Shown: piece after piece, positions 35,753 to 45,241 of the stretch
Layout of the letters: every line of letters starts with the position of its first letter
Numbering within the stretch: the stretch's first letter is position 1
Assembly (NCBI RefSeq): GCF_009184545.1
Contig: NZ_QJOW01000001.1
Location: forward strand, 1 to 64,000
Length of the DNA stretch: 64,000 nt
Direction: 5' to 3'
Source of the DNA: Halosegnis rubeus
Lineage (GTDB): Archaea > Halobacteriota > Halobacteria > Halobacteriales > Haloarculaceae
Translations under genes and position numbers: made by a program
Notes under the pieces: model-generated
What the model was told of the DNA's origin: nothing
Seen by the model: only the letters and a program-made list of their open reading frames with translations
Database searches by the model: none

Positions 35753-36231
35753 ATGGTTGCTACCACCCCCTCGTCGTCGCTGGCTTACTCGTCGTGAGCG
35801 CCTTCTTCTCCGCGAGTGAGACCTCCATCTTCTCGCTCGAGTCACACCGCGTCGCCGCGATGGGCAGCGACGGCACCGGGTCGGGCGGGACCCTCGCCCG
35901 ACTGCGGGAAGGCCCAAATCGACTGCTCATCACGGTGCTCGTCGGCAACAACGTCGTCAACGTCGCCATCGCGTCGGTGACGACCGCGGCCTTGGTCGGC
36001 CAGTTCGGCCCGGAACGCGGACCGCTGGTCGCGACCGTCAACGACGCGCTCGATCTTAGACTTCCCGACGACGGCGACGCCTCCGTCGCCGACCTGCTCG
36101 CCCGTGAACTCGGCGAATCGCTCGATGCGGGCGATTCTGTCGCCATCGGGGACGCCCGGCTGACGGTGCGGTCGCTGTCGGACGACGGTCGGGTACAGCA
36201 GGGGCTGGTCGAGCGCAGCGAAACAAAGTGA
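35753..36231 (+). pseudogene. broken CorC/HlyC-family (DUF21) gene
   Basis: From about 35770 the frame encodes LVVAGLLVVSAFFSASETSIFSLESHRV and LLITVLVGNNVVNVAIASVTTAALVGQF, the first part of a DUF21 membrane domain. It then jumps directly to VNDALDLRLPDDGDASVADLLARELGESL, a CorC/HlyC-type transporter-associated domain. The rest of DUF21 and the CBS pair are missing, so an internal deletion of roughly 250 codons is likely. In addition, the ATG at 35753, which lies at leaderless distance from TATA-like TCTTATGT (35725-35732), is one base out of frame. Restoring one C in the run of five Cs before 35771 would give MVATTPLVVAGLL. A GTG at 35740 opens the intact frame but lies only about 8 nt after that box. 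Intact homologues are about 430 residues long. Confidence 0.65.
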
Positions 36232-36279
36232 AAATCGGTCGGCGTGCGGTGCGAGATGGGAGTGTGGGTTGGGCCTACT

Positions 36280-37971
36280 TCACATCGCGCCGCCCATGCC
36301 ACCCATGCCGCCCATGCCGCCGCCCATACCGCCCATGCCGCCTGCGCCGGGACCGCCAGCGGGTCCGTCGTCGTCGTCCTCACCGGTCTTCCCTCCGACG
36401 AGGTCACCGGCCGCAATGACGTCGTCGATGCGCAGAATCATGACGGCCGCCTCGGTGGCGGACTCGACCGCCTGGGTCTTGACTCGGAGCGGCTCGACGA
36501 CGCCGTCCTCCTCCATGTCGACCACGTCGCCGGTGTACGCGTCCAGCCCGGCGGTCGTGGAGCCGTCGGCGTGCTGGGCACGCAGGTCCACGAGCGAGTC
36601 GATGGGGTCGAGTCCGGCGTTCTCCGCGAGCGTGCGCGGAATCACGTCGATTGCGTCGGCGAAGGCCTCGACGGCCAGCTGCTCGCGGCCCCCGACGGAG
36701 TCGGCGTACTCACGGAGACCGAGCGCAAGCTCGGTCTCGGGTGCGCCACCGCCCGGCAGCACCTTCCCCTCTTCGAGGGTCGTGCGGACGACGCCCAGCG
36801 AGTCGTCGATTGCGCGCTCGATCTCGTCGACGACGTGCTCGGTGCCCCCGCGGAGCACGAGCGTGACGGACTTGGCCTCCTCGACGTCCTCGACGAAGAC
36901 CTTGGTGTCGCCGCCGATTTCCTTCTCCGCGACGGAGCCGGCGAAGCCGAGGTCGTCCTCGGTGATGTCGTCGAGATTCGAGACGATGCGTGCGCCCGTC
37001 GACCGGGAGAGCGCCTTGATGTCGGACTTCTTGGCGCGGCGCACGGCGAGGATGCCCTCCTCGGCGAGGTAGTGTTGGGCCATGTCGTCGATGCCCTTCT
37101 GACAGAACACCACGTCGGCACCGACGGCCTTCAGCTGGTCGACCATCTCGCGCAGCTGCTGTTCCTCCTGGTCGAGGAACTGCTGGAGCTGGTCCGGGTC
37201 CGTGACGTTCACTTCGGCGTCGATCTCGGTCTCCTTGACCTCGATCGGCGTGTCGAGCAGGGCGACGTTCGCGTCCTCGACGAAGTACGGCATGTTCTCG
37301 TGGACGCGCTCCTTGCCGACGATGACGCCCTCGACGAGGTTGGACTCGCCGACGGAGCCGCCGACGACCGTCTGGACGTTGATATTGTCTGTGTCGATGC
37401 CGTCGCCGTCTGCGACCGCGCGCAGCGCGTCGACGACGAGCGCCGCGAGCGTGTCCTTCGCGTTCTCTGCGCCCTTGCCGGTCATCGCGGTGCCGGCGAT
37501 CTGTTCGAGCACTTCGGTGTCGTCGGCGTCGACATCGATGGCGATGTCTTCGAGAACCTCCTTCGCCTTCGAGGCGGCCTCCCGGTACCCCTGTGCGAGA
37601 ATGGTGGCGTGGATGTCCTGGTCGAGGAGGTCCTCGGCCTTCGCGAGCAGTTCGCCCGCGATGACGACGGAGGTCGTCGTGCCGTCGCCGACCTCGTCTT
37701 CCTGTGTTTCGGCGACCTCGACGATCATGTTGGCCGCGGGATGTTCGATGTCCATCTCTTGGAGGATGGTGACGCCGTCGTTCGTGACGACGACGTTCCC
37801 CGTGTCGTCCACGAGCATCTTGTCCATCCCCTTCGGGCCGAGCGTCGTCCGAACGGATTCGGCGACGGCCTGCCCCGCGGTGATGTTCATCGACTGTGCG
37901 TCCTTTCCAGACGTGCGCTGGCTGTCGTCGGAAAGTACGATAAGCGGCTGATTACCCATCTGCTGAGCCAT
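36280..37971 (-). CDS. ths: thermosome subunit (group II chaperonin)
   Basis: The 563-residue chaperonin has the ATP motif VGDGTTT at about residues 94-100, [12 protein letters not shown] near residues 44-55, and [15 protein letters not shown] then a GGM-rich tail. It assembles into double eight- or nine-membered rings that fold cytosolic proteins. The start [13 protein letters not shown] at 37971 is supported by a strong TATA box 28-35 nt upstream. Haloarchaea carry two or three paralogues; the subtype is not fixed by what can be seen here. It follows the KH gene in the same direction but has its own promoter. Confidence 0.96.
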   Translation of the reverse strand: MAQQMGNQPLIVLSDDSQRTSGKDAQSMNITAGQAVAESVRTTLGPKGMDKMLVDDTGNVVVTNDGVTILQEMDIEHPAANMIVEVAETQEDEVGDGTTTSVVIAGELLAKAEDLLDQDIHATILAQGYREAASKAKEVLEDIAIDVDADDTEVLEQIAGTAMTGKGAENAKDTLAALVVDALRAVADGDGIDTDNINVQTVVGGSVGESNLVEGVIVGKERVHENMPYFVEDANVALLDTPIEVKETEIDAEVNVTDPDQLQQFLDQEEQQLREMVDQLKAVGADVVFCQKGIDDMAQHYLAEEGILAVRRAKKSDIKALSRSTGARIVSNLDDITEDDLGFAGSVAEKEIGGDTKVFVEDVEEAKSVTLVLRGGTEHVVDEIERAIDDSLGVVRTTLEEGKVLPGGGAPETELALGLREYADSVGGREQLAVEAFADAIDVIPRTLAENAGLDPIDSLVDLRAQHADGSTTAGLDAYTGDVVDMEEDGVVEPLRVKTQAVESATEAAVMILRIDDVIAAGDLVGGKTGEDDDDGPAGGPGAGGMGGMGGGMGGMGGMGGAM

Positions 37972-37998
37972 AGACAATCGAATGAATGTTCGCGATTC

Positions 37999-38006
37999 TA
38001 TATAAG
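37999..38006 (-). promoter_or_regulatory. TATA box of the thermosome gene
   Basis: The minus strand reads CTTATATA, 28-35 nt upstream of the ATG. It is preceded by GTTCGAAGCA, which may be a BRE or heat-shock element. This is one of the strongest promoters in the window. Confidence 0.6.
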
Positions 38007-38073
38007 TGCTTCGAACGTGGCCACCCAAAACCGCACGACAGCGCGCTACTCGTTCACACGACCCACCCGCCGA

Positions 38074-38715
38074 TTACGTTTCCGGCTCCTCGAACTCCAC
38101 GCCGTCGTTGTCCGGGTCGGAGTCGACGGTGAACTCGATGTCCGCGTCCTCCGGAGTTGCGGGACCGCCGTCGTTGAACTCGTGATACCCCATTCCCTCC
38201 TGTTGCATCTCGTTGTGCTGGCGTTCGAGATACGAGTACACCGCGCCGTGGGGTGCGCCGTCGATGATCATATCGACCGCGGAGCGAACCACGTCGACCT
38301 CCTTCGGGCTGCCGATGATGCCGAGGGTCTTCCCATAGATGACGACCGACGCCCCCGAGAGTTCCTCCATCAGCTCGCGGGTGCGGCCGTTCTCGCCGAT
38401 GAGTCGACCCTTCTTTCGCTCGAGGTCGTTCTGGTTGCGGGTGACCGCGTCGATATCAACCAAATCGAACATCCGCATCTCGTTGTCGAGGAGGGTGAGC
38501 GCTTCGTCGGGGTGGAAGCCGCGGCCGATAGCGCGCACGATATCCGGACCGTTGAGCGCGGCAATCGGGTCGCCGACCGCCTCGATTTCGACGCTGCCGG
38601 TCTCGGAGTCGATGTTGAGTCGGACCTCTGCCTTCTCTTCGATTTCGCGCATCGTCTCCCCACCGGCACCGATGAGCACACCGATGCGGTCGTCGGGAAT
38701 ACGAACGTGTTGCAT
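38074..38715 (-). CDS. KH-domain protein (Dim2/Pno1-like)
   Basis: The 213-residue protein has two KH RNA-binding domains, with GxxG loops GVLIGAGGETMREI (about residue 12) and GRLIGENGRTRELMEEL (about residue 103). Archaeal members resemble Dim2/Pno1, which binds pre-16S rRNA during small-subunit maturation, and normally stand beside Rio1 and aIF-1A. Here it is on the same strand but separated from Rio1 by two unrelated genes. The C-terminus (FNDGGPATPEDADIEFTVDSD) is an acidic tail. Confidence 0.88.
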   Translation of the reverse strand: MQHVRIPDDRIGVLIGAGGETMREIEEKAEVRLNIDSETGSVEIEAVGDPIAALNGPDIVRAIGRGFHPDEALTLLDNEMRMFDLVDIDAVTRNQNDLERKKGRLIGENGRTRELMEELSGASVVIYGKTLGIIGSPKEVDVVRSAVDMIIDGAPHGAVYSYLERQHNEMQQEGMGYHEFNDGGPATPEDADIEFTVDSDPDNDGVEFEEPET

Positions 38716-38766
38716 ACCCGACGTTGCCGACCGAGAATGATAAGCGTTCGTTCCGACGCGCTCGGG

Positions 38767-39264
38767 TCACTCCACCGGTCGCTCGAAGAGGTCTTCGGGC
38801 TGTGATTCGTCGCCGACCTCGGTCGTCACCGTCTCGGTCCGTTCGAAGCCGTGGCCTTCGAGGAAGCTCCGCGCCTGTCTGTTCCCCGATAACACGCCGG
38901 CGCGCAGTCGGTCGACCGACTGGGCACGCGCCGCATCGAGAACCTCCTCGAGCAGTGCCGTCCCGACGCCCGCCCGCTGGTGGTCAGGGTGGACGTAGAG
39001 GGTGAACAGCTCCACCTCGTCGGCGAACGTCTGCTGGGCGGAGCCGAAGCCGACGACCTCCCCCTCGTGTTCGGCGACGAGAAACAGCAGATCATCGCGC
39101 TCGCCCAGCACCTCACGCAGGAACTCGGGGTCATACAGCCGGTCGACGGCCGTCTCGATCTGGTCGCGCGTCAGCGTGCCGGGGTAGGTGTCCCACCACG
39201 CCGCGTCCGCGACATCGCGAATGGCGTCCACGTCCTCGGGCGTCGCCGGGCGAATCTCGGGCAT
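38767..39264 (-). CDS. GNAT acetyltransferase
   Basis: The 165-residue protein has the standard GNAT core: EIRPATPEDVDAIRDVAD, EHEGEVVGFGSAQQ, the acetyl-CoA loop LYVHPDHQRAGVGTALLEEVL (residues 93-113) and GNRQARSFLEGHGFER near the end. The substrate is unknown. It lies between the HTH gene and the KH gene inside what is usually an aIF1A-Rio1-KH cluster, apparently an insertion. Confidence 0.85.
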   Translation of the reverse strand: MPEIRPATPEDVDAIRDVADAAWWDTYPGTLTRDQIETAVDRLYDPEFLREVLGERDDLLFLVAEHEGEVVGFGSAQQTFADEVELFTLYVHPDHQRAGVGTALLEEVLDAARAQSVDRLRAGVLSGNRQARSFLEGHGFERTETVTTEVGDESQPEDLFERPVE

Positions 39265-39290
39265 ACCGGCTATTTGCACCCCGACGGGTA

Positions 39291-40133
39291 CTACTTGCGG
39301 TCCGACCGCTCGATACCGCGGACGGAGCCGTCGGCCCTGACGTACCCGTGTATCGACGCCCCACCGGCGCGGTAGGTGACGCTCACGCACTCGTCTCTGA
39401 TGTCGTAGTCGATGTCCCCGGCCGCGAGGAGCCGCCACGACGAGGTGGTCGTCGGGTCGACCCCGTTGTCGTACAGGAACCCCTGTACGGCGGGGTGGAA
39501 GACGAACGGCGTCGCCGCCGCGGTGCGCGACTGGCTGCCACACCGGTCACACCGCCACACCAGCTGCGGGGTGTCCTCGACGACGAACTCGCTGTCGAGA
39601 CGGCCGGCGCAGTTGTCACAGAAGCCGGCGGTCAGCTGTTCGAACAGCGTTCGGAGCCACCGGTCGAGCGCGCTCGGGAGCTCGTCGGTTGCGTACTGAG
39701 CGAGGGTCCCCGGCGGGAAGGTGAACGCAATCTGCCACTCCTCGCAGTGGGGACAGGCGAGCCGGGCCACGTCGTCGGCGTAGCTGGCCGTAATCGGTGC
39801 GGTCTCACACTCCGGGCAGGGGTCGTTGATGTCGGTCGCGGCGAGCGTTGCGTCGGCGGTGTAGGTGCCGGCCACGAGCGCACCGACGACCCGGCGACCG
39901 GCGAGCGTGAGTTCGTAGCCGGCGTCCGTCTCTCGGACGAAGGTGCCGACCAGCTTCCGGAGGTGGTAGTTGAAGCGGCCGGAGTCGCGTTCCTCCACCT
40001 TGTCGCGAAGCGTCGAGAACACCACCGGCGGGTCGCCGTCGGCGAGCGCACGCAGAATATCCACCCGGAGCCGGTTGCCGAGCAGGCCGAACACCTCCTC
40101 GGGTGGCTCGTGTTCGATGGCGGGGTCGCTCAT
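39291..40133 (-). CDS. ArsR-type HTH protein with zinc-ribbon cysteines
   Basis: This 280-residue protein has a winged-helix domain in its first 85 residues (VFGLLGNRLRVDILRALADGDPPVVFSTLRDKVEERDSGRFNYHLRKLVG). Two Cys pairs follow, PCPECETAPI and CPHCEEWQ (about 108-135), then CDNC and WRCDRCGSQ (about 190-215), which look like two zinc ribbons. The remainder is unassigned. Such proteins are common single-copy regulators in haloarchaea. Target genes are unknown. The ATG at 40133 is used; five extra codons upstream are possible. Confidence 0.75.
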   Translation of the reverse strand: MSDPAIEHEPPEEVFGLLGNRLRVDILRALADGDPPVVFSTLRDKVEERDSGRFNYHLRKLVGTFVRETDAGYELTLAGRRVVGALVAGTYTADATLAATDINDPCPECETAPITASYADDVARLACPHCEEWQIAFTFPPGTLAQYATDELPSALDRWLRTLFEQLTAGFCDNCAGRLDSEFVVEDTPQLVWRCDRCGSQSRTAAATPFVFHPAVQGFLYDNGVDPTTTSSWRLLAAGDIDYDIRDECVSVTYRAGGASIHGYVRADGSVRGIERSDRK

Positions 40134-40167
40134 ACCTCCCATTCGCACCTGCGTACAAAAACCTCGG

Positions 40168-41019
40168 CTATGGTTCTGGCTCCGGTTCTACCACGTACGA
40201 TAGCAGATCCTCGCCCGTCGCGTCGTGGCCCTGCCTGGTGAAGAAGGCGGCAATGTTCTCACAGTCGCGTTCCAGAAACTCCCGGCTGTTCGGATGGTGG
40301 ACGGTGACCGCCTGTCCCAAATCGAGCACGTATATTTCGTCGTCGTGGACGACGATGTTGTACTCCGAGAGGTCACCGTGGATGAGTCCCGCCCGGTAGA
40401 GCCGGCGCATGTACTCGCGGACGACCTCGAAGGCCGTCTCGGGGTTCTCGACCGACACCTCGTTGAGTCGCTTGGCCCGCTCGCCGTCGCTCCCGAGAAA
40501 CTCCATCACGAGGACGTTACGCTGGACGGCGATCGGGTTCGGAACGCGCACGCCCGCCGCCTGCGCGCGCCGGAGGTTCGCGAACTCCTTGCGCGTCCAC
40601 GCGACGACGACCTTCTTTTTGTCCGAGCCGATACCTTCAAACCGCGGGTCGCCGTCGAGATAATCCCGCATCGCGCGGAAGTCGGAGGCGTTGATACGGT
40701 AGATTTTGACGGCCACGTCGTCGCCGTCGCTGGCGGCGAGATACACGTTCGCCTCTTTTCCGGTCGAGAGCGGGCCGCCGAAAGCTCGGATGTGACCGTC
40801 TTGGACGAGCTTGTAGAGTGCCCCGAGCGTCGCGTCGTCGAACACGGAGGCTTCGACCTTGAACTGGTCTGCGTCCTTGATGCGCTTCCGAAACTCCTGG
40901 AACTCGCGGTCCTGCACGCGGGCGATTCGGTCGCTCTCGTCGTCGGACACGTCGAGTTCCTCCCACTCGTCGCCGGGCGTGTCGACGTCGTCCGCGTCGA
41001 TGAGGTCGTAGTCGCTCAC
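40168..41019 (-). CDS. rio1: RIO1-type serine/threonine kinase
   Basis: The 283-residue atypical protein kinase has the nucleotide loop [11 protein letters not shown] (residues 85-95), the catalytic loop HGDLSEYN (residues 214-221, Asp216) and the metal-binding LDLGQAV (Asp233). Rio1 phosphorylates or hydrolyses ATP while completing 40S/30S subunit maturation. The GTG start overlaps the aIF-1A stop by 4 bp (GTGA), so the two are co-translated. The acidic N-terminal 50 residues are typical for halophiles. Confidence 0.93.
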   Translation of the reverse strand: MSDYDLIDADDVDTPGDEWEELDVSDDESDRIARVQDREFQEFRKRIKDADQFKVEASVFDDATLGALYKLVQDGHIRAFGGPLSTGKEANVYLAASDGDDVAVKIYRINASDFRAMRDYLDGDPRFEGIGSDKKKVVVAWTRKEFANLRRAQAAGVRVPNPIAVQRNVLVMEFLGSDGERAKRLNEVSVENPETAFEVVREYMRRLYRAGLIHGDLSEYNIVVHDDEIYVLDLGQAVTVHHPNSREFLERDCENIAAFFTRQGHDATGEDLLSYVVEPEPEP

Positions 41020-41291
41020 AGCGAGACGTGGCCCTCCTCTCGCAGTCGCTCGGCCGCACGGTTGTCGTAGCGCCACGTCACGTCGGCCTTCTCGTCTTGC
41101 CAGTCCCACGGCTCGACGAGCACGATATCGTCGTCGCGAATCCAGACGCGTTTTTGCATCCGACCGGGGATGCGTGCGGTCCGGTGTTTCCCGTCTGCAC
41201 ACTGCACCGCGACGCGGTTCGCCCCTTGCATCTGTTCGACGCGGGCGAACACTTCGTCGTCGCCGGGGAGGCGCAACTCCTCGTTGTCCAT
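41016..41291 (-). CDS. translation initiation factor aIF-1A
   Basis: The 91-residue OB-fold protein has the family pattern [68 protein letters not shown], shared with eIF1A and bacterial IF1. It binds the A site and supports start-site selection. It heads the aIF1A-Rio1 operon. A TATA-like GTTTTACGTC on the minus strand (41311-41320) lies about 25 nt upstream, so translation is probably leaderless. It is divergent from the alcohol dehydrogenase gene. Confidence 0.95.
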   Translation of the reverse strand: MDNEELRLPGDDEVFARVEQMQGANRVAVQCADGKHRTARIPGRMQKRVWIRDDDIVLVEPWDWQDEKADVTWRYDNRAAERLREEGHVSL

Positions 41292-41310
41292 ACCCGAACG
41301 TGGACACCGA

Positions 41311-41356
41311 GACGTAAAACGGTTCGAACTGCTCGCCCGAACGTGCGAATTTATCA
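41311..41356. promoter_or_regulatory. divergent promoters of aIF-1A and alcohol dehydrogenase
   Basis: GACGTAAAAC (41311-41320) serves the minus-strand aIF-1A gene and TTTATCA (41350-41356) the plus-strand dehydrogenase. Both lie about 20-29 nt before their start codons, fitting leaderless transcripts. Confidence 0.5.
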
Positions 41357-41378
41357 TGATGGGCCTCCCCGTCCGTGT

Positions 41379-42446
41379 ATGCGCGCAGTTGTCTTCGATG
41401 AACCCGGCGAAGAGATGTCTATCGAGGAAGTACCGACGCCCGAGTGTCCACCTGACGGCGTCGTGGTCGAGACGGAAGCCTGTGGGGTCTGCCGCTCCGA
41501 CTGGCACGCCTGGCAGGGCGACTGGTCGTGGGTCGGCGTCGAATCCAAACCCGGACTCATCTTCGGGCACGAACCGGTCGGCATCGTCCAGGAGGTCGGC
41601 CCGAACGTCGAGTCCATCGAGGTGGGCGACCGCGTGACGAACCCGTTCAACCTCGCTGACGGCTCCTGTCCGATGTGCCAGCAGGGCCACCAGAACGTCT
41701 GTGAGCAGTCCGTCCCGATGGGCTTCGTCGACTTCTCGAAGGGCGCTTTCGCCGAGGAGTACGCCGTTCACGCGGCCGACACCAACGTCGTCACCCTGCC
41801 CGACGACGTGGACCCGGTCGCGGTCGCCGGACTCGGCTGCCGCTTTGCCACCGCGTTCCACGGTATCACCCAGCGGGCCGACCTCGGCGCGGGCGACTGG
41901 GTCGCCGTCCACGGCTGTGGCGGTGTCGGACTTTCGGCCGTCCACGTCGCCGATGCGCTCGGTGCGAACGTCGTCGCCGTCGACCTGAAACAGGACGCCC
42001 TCGACAAGGCCGTGGAACTCGGCGCGACCCACACGGTCAAAGTCGACGAGGTCGAGGACGTTCCCCGCGAGGTGAAGGGATTCACGCCACGCAACCGCGG
42101 TGCCGACGTGAGCGTCGACGCCCTCGGTATCGCCCAGACGTGTCGCAACTCCGTCCGCAGTCTCTCCACGCTGGGCCAGCACCTCCAGATTGGGCTTACT
42201 ACCAGCGAGGAGGAAGGCGAGGTGTCGCTTCCGGTCGATGAGGTCGTCTTCGACGAGCGCGAGTTTCTCGGCTCCTACGGCATGCCCGCCCACGAGTACG
42301 AGGACATCTTCCGGATGATGGACGCCGGCACCATCGACCCCGGCGCTATCGTCTCCGAGACCGTCTCGCTCGAAGAGGTTCCCGAGACCATCGCCTCGAT
42401 GGGCGAGTACGACACGGTCGGTATCCCCGTCTGTAACGAGTTCTAA
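41379..42446 (+). CDS. zinc-dependent alcohol dehydrogenase (MDR family)
   Basis: The 355-residue protein has the catalytic zinc ligand region [16 protein letters not shown] (about 33-48) with [12 protein letters not shown], a structural zinc-like set [14 protein letters not shown] (about 95-108), and the NAD(P) Rossmann motif [19 protein letters not shown] (about 175-193). It oxidises alcohols or reduces aldehydes; the substrate is unknown. The ATG follows a TATA box at leaderless spacing. It is a single-gene unit as far as I can see. Confidence 0.9.
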   Translation: MRAVVFDEPGEEMSIEEVPTPECPPDGVVVETEACGVCRSDWHAWQGDWSWVGVESKPGLIFGHEPVGIVQEVGPNVESIEVGDRVTNPFNLADGSCPMCQQGHQNVCEQSVPMGFVDFSKGAFAEEYAVHAADTNVVTLPDDVDPVAVAGLGCRFATAFHGITQRADLGAGDWVAVHGCGGVGLSAVHVADALGANVVAVDLKQDALDKAVELGATHTVKVDEVEDVPREVKGFTPRNRGADVSVDALGIAQTCRNSVRSLSTLGQHLQIGLTTSEEEGEVSLPVDEVVFDEREFLGSYGMPAHEYEDIFRMMDAGTIDPGAIVSETVSLEEVPETIASMGEYDTVGIPVCNEF

Positions 42447-42481
42447 CTACCTTTATCCGAGACGCCGCCGAGAGTCGGCGT

Positions 42482-42685
42482 ATGGATATCGACGCAGTTC
42501 GCGAGTGGCTCGGGTCGTGCGGCGAGTACGGCGCGCTCGCGCTCCTCGCCGGCGTACTCGTCGTCGCAACGCGTGACAAACGCATCGCCGCCGGCGTCGC
42601 GACGGTCGTCGTCGGACTCGGTCTCATCGCCGGCGGACTGGTCGACACTGCCCTCGAAAAGATGGGGATGAAGGGGGCGCTCTAG
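42482..42685 (+). CDS. small haloarchaeal membrane protein
   Basis: The 67-residue protein has two hydrophobic segments (YGALALLAGVLVVAT and IAAGVATVVVGLGLIAGGLVD) separated by RDKR. No function is known to me. Its TAG stop overlaps the TAG stop of the convergent DUF460 gene within the shared CTAG at 42682-42685. Confidence 0.6.
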   Translation: MDIDAVREWLGSCGEYGALALLAGVLVVATRDKRIAAGVATVVVGLGLIAGGLVDTALEKMGMKGAL

Positions 42686-44661
42686 CTCTGCTCGGTCTGT
42701 CGGTCGGCCCGGTGTTCGCTGATGAGCTCCTCCACCATCGACTCGGTCTGTTCCTGTTGCCGCTCGGCTTCGTCCTCGCGCCACCCGTCGAGCACCGTCT
42801 CCACCTCGGACTCGTCGGCGACGGCGAGTTCGTCGATTTCGCGAATCGTCACGCCCTCGGCCGGGCCGTAGGGGACCGACTCGGTGTGTAACACCTCCCT
42901 CGCCTGCTCGGAGAGCGTCCCGTTTTTGAGGACAATACGCGGGTCGATATCGGCCAGCAACTCGGCCGACGACCGCCCCGCCCCGGAGGCGTCACGCAGG
43001 AGGAGTACGTCGTCTTCGGCGAGTCCGAACGACTCGTCTGCGGCCTCGATGTCGCCGACGGTGAACTGTTCGATCGGCTTGACGGGTACGAGGTCGGTCT
43101 CCTCGCCGGCGACGCTGGCGAAGTTGGAGTGGTCCAGCTTCCAGAGCCGCTTCAGCCGTTCGAGCTTCGTCTCGACCTGCTCGGTCTGTTCGCGCTCGGC
43201 TTCGAGTTCCTCCTCCAGTCGCTCGTTCTCGCGGCGGAGCCGCGTCACTTCGCGGCGTTCACGCGCCTCCCGTCGTTCCTCTCTTCGGGCGGCCGATAGC
43301 TCCTCTTCGTACTGTCGTAGCTCGGCGTCCTTCTGTTCGACCGTCTCCTTCAGGCTCTCGACGTGGGATTCGAGCCGGTCGATGCGGTCGCGCAGGTCGT
43401 GAATCTCTCGTTCCTCTGCGGTGAGTTCGCGGGCGCGGTGTTCGACGCCGTCGTCGTCGTCCTCCTCGTCGATGACCATCCGGTCGACAACGGCCTCGAC
43501 CGACGCCTCCTCGCGGAGGACTGTCGCGGTCACCTCGCCGCGGTCGAACTGCGGGGGAATCTTGCGCGCGATGCGCTCGAACTGGTCGGCGTGGGCGTCG
43601 AAGGCGAACAGCGCCGCCGCGAGCGCGTCCCGCTCGTGGTCGTTGTCCCACGACGCCTCCCGAGTCCGGTGTTTCTTCTCGTCGACGGGCAAATCGCGCT
43701 CCGGCTTCCACCCCGCCGCGTCGAACGAGCGGCGGAACTTCTCGACGGTCTCGGGCATCGGCTCCACGTCCGCGGCGACGAGCAGCGGCCGCCCGCGCTC
43801 GATGAGCCACTCGGTGATGGCCGCGCGGTCTGCCGTCCGCGTCGAGTGCACGTCGAGCGGGTTCCCGTCCAAGTCGACGAGCGCGACGGCCGTCGTGGTC
43901 CCGGGGTCGATACCGACGATGACGTGGTCGCGCCGCTTGACGAGCGGTTCGAACTCGATGCCGTCGCGGCGTTCGCGCTCGATTTCGACGCGCACGTCGC
44001 CGCTCCGCGACGAGGAGACGGGAATGTCGCTCGGCTTCGCCTCGACGGTGAAGACGGCCTGCGAGTAACCGCCGTACTTCTCGGTCACGTCCTGCTCGAA
44101 GTCGAGATTCGCCTCCGTCAGTTGGGACTCGACCTCGCGGCTCCGCTTGCGGACGTTGCCGTGGATGCGTCTGGTGTAGCGGTCCTGACTCCACCCGCCC
44201 TTGCCGGTCGACCGCCCGCGTGCGATCTTCAGTTCGGTGCGGTCGGCGAAGGCGGTCACCTCCTGTCCGACGTTGGCGGCCGCAAGGCGTGCGGCCGCCT
44301 CGGCCTCCTTGATCGGCTGTTTCCCGTAGGGGACGCCGTGGCGCTTTGCTACCCGCGAGAGCGGCTCCGGCTGTTGTGCGCCGGTCACCTGCACCAGCGT
44401 CGTCACCTCGGGGATGTCGCGCAGGAAGCGGACAAGCGCGTCGGTGTCCTCCGCGAGTTCGTACACGTTGTCGGTCGCGACGATGTCAGGCTGTTCGCGG
44501 TCGATGAGCCGCCGGAGCTTCCGGTACGACACCACGTCGCGGTCGACGTGCTCGCCGTCGAATGCCACGACCGCGTAGGAGGGTGCATCACCGCGGATGT
44601 CGCCACTCTGGATGTCCACCCCGAAGATGACGCTGTCGAGCGCGGTGGTGCGTGTGCTCAC
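42682..44661 (-). CDS. DUF460 (COG2433) RuvC-fold protein with coiled coil
   Basis: The 659-residue protein has an N-terminal RNase H-like domain (SVIFGVDIQSGD...SYAVVAFDG). A second RNase H/RuvC-type segment with HVIVGIDPGTTTAVALVDLDG lies at about residues 245-265. A long coiled coil (about 425-530, EIHDLRDRIDRLESHVESLKE) follows, and then an acidic C-terminal domain. DUF460 proteins are widespread in archaea and thought to act on nucleic acids; the reaction is unknown. I choose the GTG at 44661 because a TATA box (44684-44691) lies 23-30 nt upstream; the ATG at 44706 lies before that box. Confidence 0.8.
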   Translation of the reverse strand: MSTRTTALDSVIFGVDIQSGDIRGDAPSYAVVAFDGEHVDRDVVSYRKLRRLIDREQPDIVATDNVYELAEDTDALVRFLRDIPEVTTLVQVTGAQQPEPLSRVAKRHGVPYGKQPIKEAEAAARLAAANVGQEVTAFADRTELKIARGRSTGKGGWSQDRYTRRIHGNVRKRSREVESQLTEANLDFEQDVTEKYGGYSQAVFTVEAKPSDIPVSSSRSGDVRVEIERERRDGIEFEPLVKRRDHVIVGIDPGTTTAVALVDLDGNPLDVHSTRTADRAAITEWLIERGRPLLVAADVEPMPETVEKFRRSFDAAGWKPERDLPVDEKKHRTREASWDNDHERDALAAALFAFDAHADQFERIARKIPPQFDRGEVTATVLREEASVEAVVDRMVIDEEDDDDGVEHRARELTAEEREIHDLRDRIDRLESHVESLKETVEQKDAELRQYEEELSAARREERREARERREVTRLRRENERLEEELEAEREQTEQVETKLERLKRLWKLDHSNFASVAGEETDLVPVKPIEQFTVGDIEAADESFGLAEDDVLLLRDASGAGRSSAELLADIDPRIVLKNGTLSEQAREVLHTESVPYGPAEGVTIREIDELAVADESEVETVLDGWREDEAERQQEQTESMVEELISEHRADRQTEQS

Positions 44662-44683
44662 AGCCGAGGTAGGTCTGTCGAGT

Positions 44684-44691
44684 GAATAAAT
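44684..44691 (-). promoter_or_regulatory. TATA box of the DUF460 gene
   Basis: The minus strand reads ATTTATTC, 23-30 nt upstream of the GTG at 44661, and decides that start over the ATG at 44706. Confidence 0.55.
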
Positions 44692-44743
44692 CTCTTGGCC
44701 GGTCACACGAGCGACTTTTGCCGGCGCGCGACCCAGAACGCTC

Positions 44744-45241
44744 GTGGAGTTACACGTCCGGTACGAGGGCGACGACGACCCCGAGAAGTGTACGGCTCGG
44801 AAGCTCGCCCGATTCGAGATGACGACGCTTCACGACTCCCCGCAGAGCGTCCCTCGGGGCGTCGTGCTCGACCCGCACGCTGAGCGGGCGCTCTCGCCCG
44901 CCGACGAGACGGACGTGCTCGTCGCGCTCGACTGCTCGTGGGAGACGGCCGACGCCGAGGCGTTTCAACTCGACGGGCCACACCGTGCGCTCCCGTTTCT
45001 CGTCGCCGGCAACCCCGTCAGTCACGGCCGCCCGTTCCGACTCAACACCGCCGAGGCGTTCGCCGCCGGCTGTTACATCCTCGGCGAGCGGAACCAGGCA
45101 GAGGCTATCATGAGCAAGTTCCGGTGGGGCCACACCTTCCTCGAACTGAACGAGGAGCCGCTCCGTCGGTACGCGAACTGCGCTGATTCCGGTGAGGTCG
45201 TCGCCGTCCAACAGGAGTATCTCGACCTCGCGGACGACTAA
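44744..45241 (+). CDS. tsr3: Tsr3-like 16S rRNA aminocarboxypropyltransferase (DUF367)
   Basis: The 165-residue protein matches Tsr3 (former DUF367), which transfers the 3-amino-3-carboxypropyl group of SAM to a modified uridine of 16S rRNA. Visible markers are CTARKLARF near residue 16, [12 protein letters not shown] near 60, [32 protein letters not shown] (about 83-115) and [13 protein letters not shown]. The GTG start is used as the only plausible one. It converges on the enolase-like gene with a 4-bp overlap of stop codons. Confidence 0.88.
   Translation: MELHVRYEGDDDPEKCTARKLARFEMTTLHDSPQSVPRGVVLDPHAERALSPADETDVLVALDCSWETADAEAFQLDGPHRALPFLVAGNPVSHGRPFRLNTAEAFAAGCYILGERNQAEAIMSKFRWGHTFLELNEEPLRRYANCADSGEVVAVQQEYLDLADD

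Noticed and set aside
36244-38805. 853-codon open frame on the plus strand across the thermosome and KH genes
   Set aside because: It is the antisense shadow of two well-recognised minus-strand genes; long antisense frames are common at this GC content.
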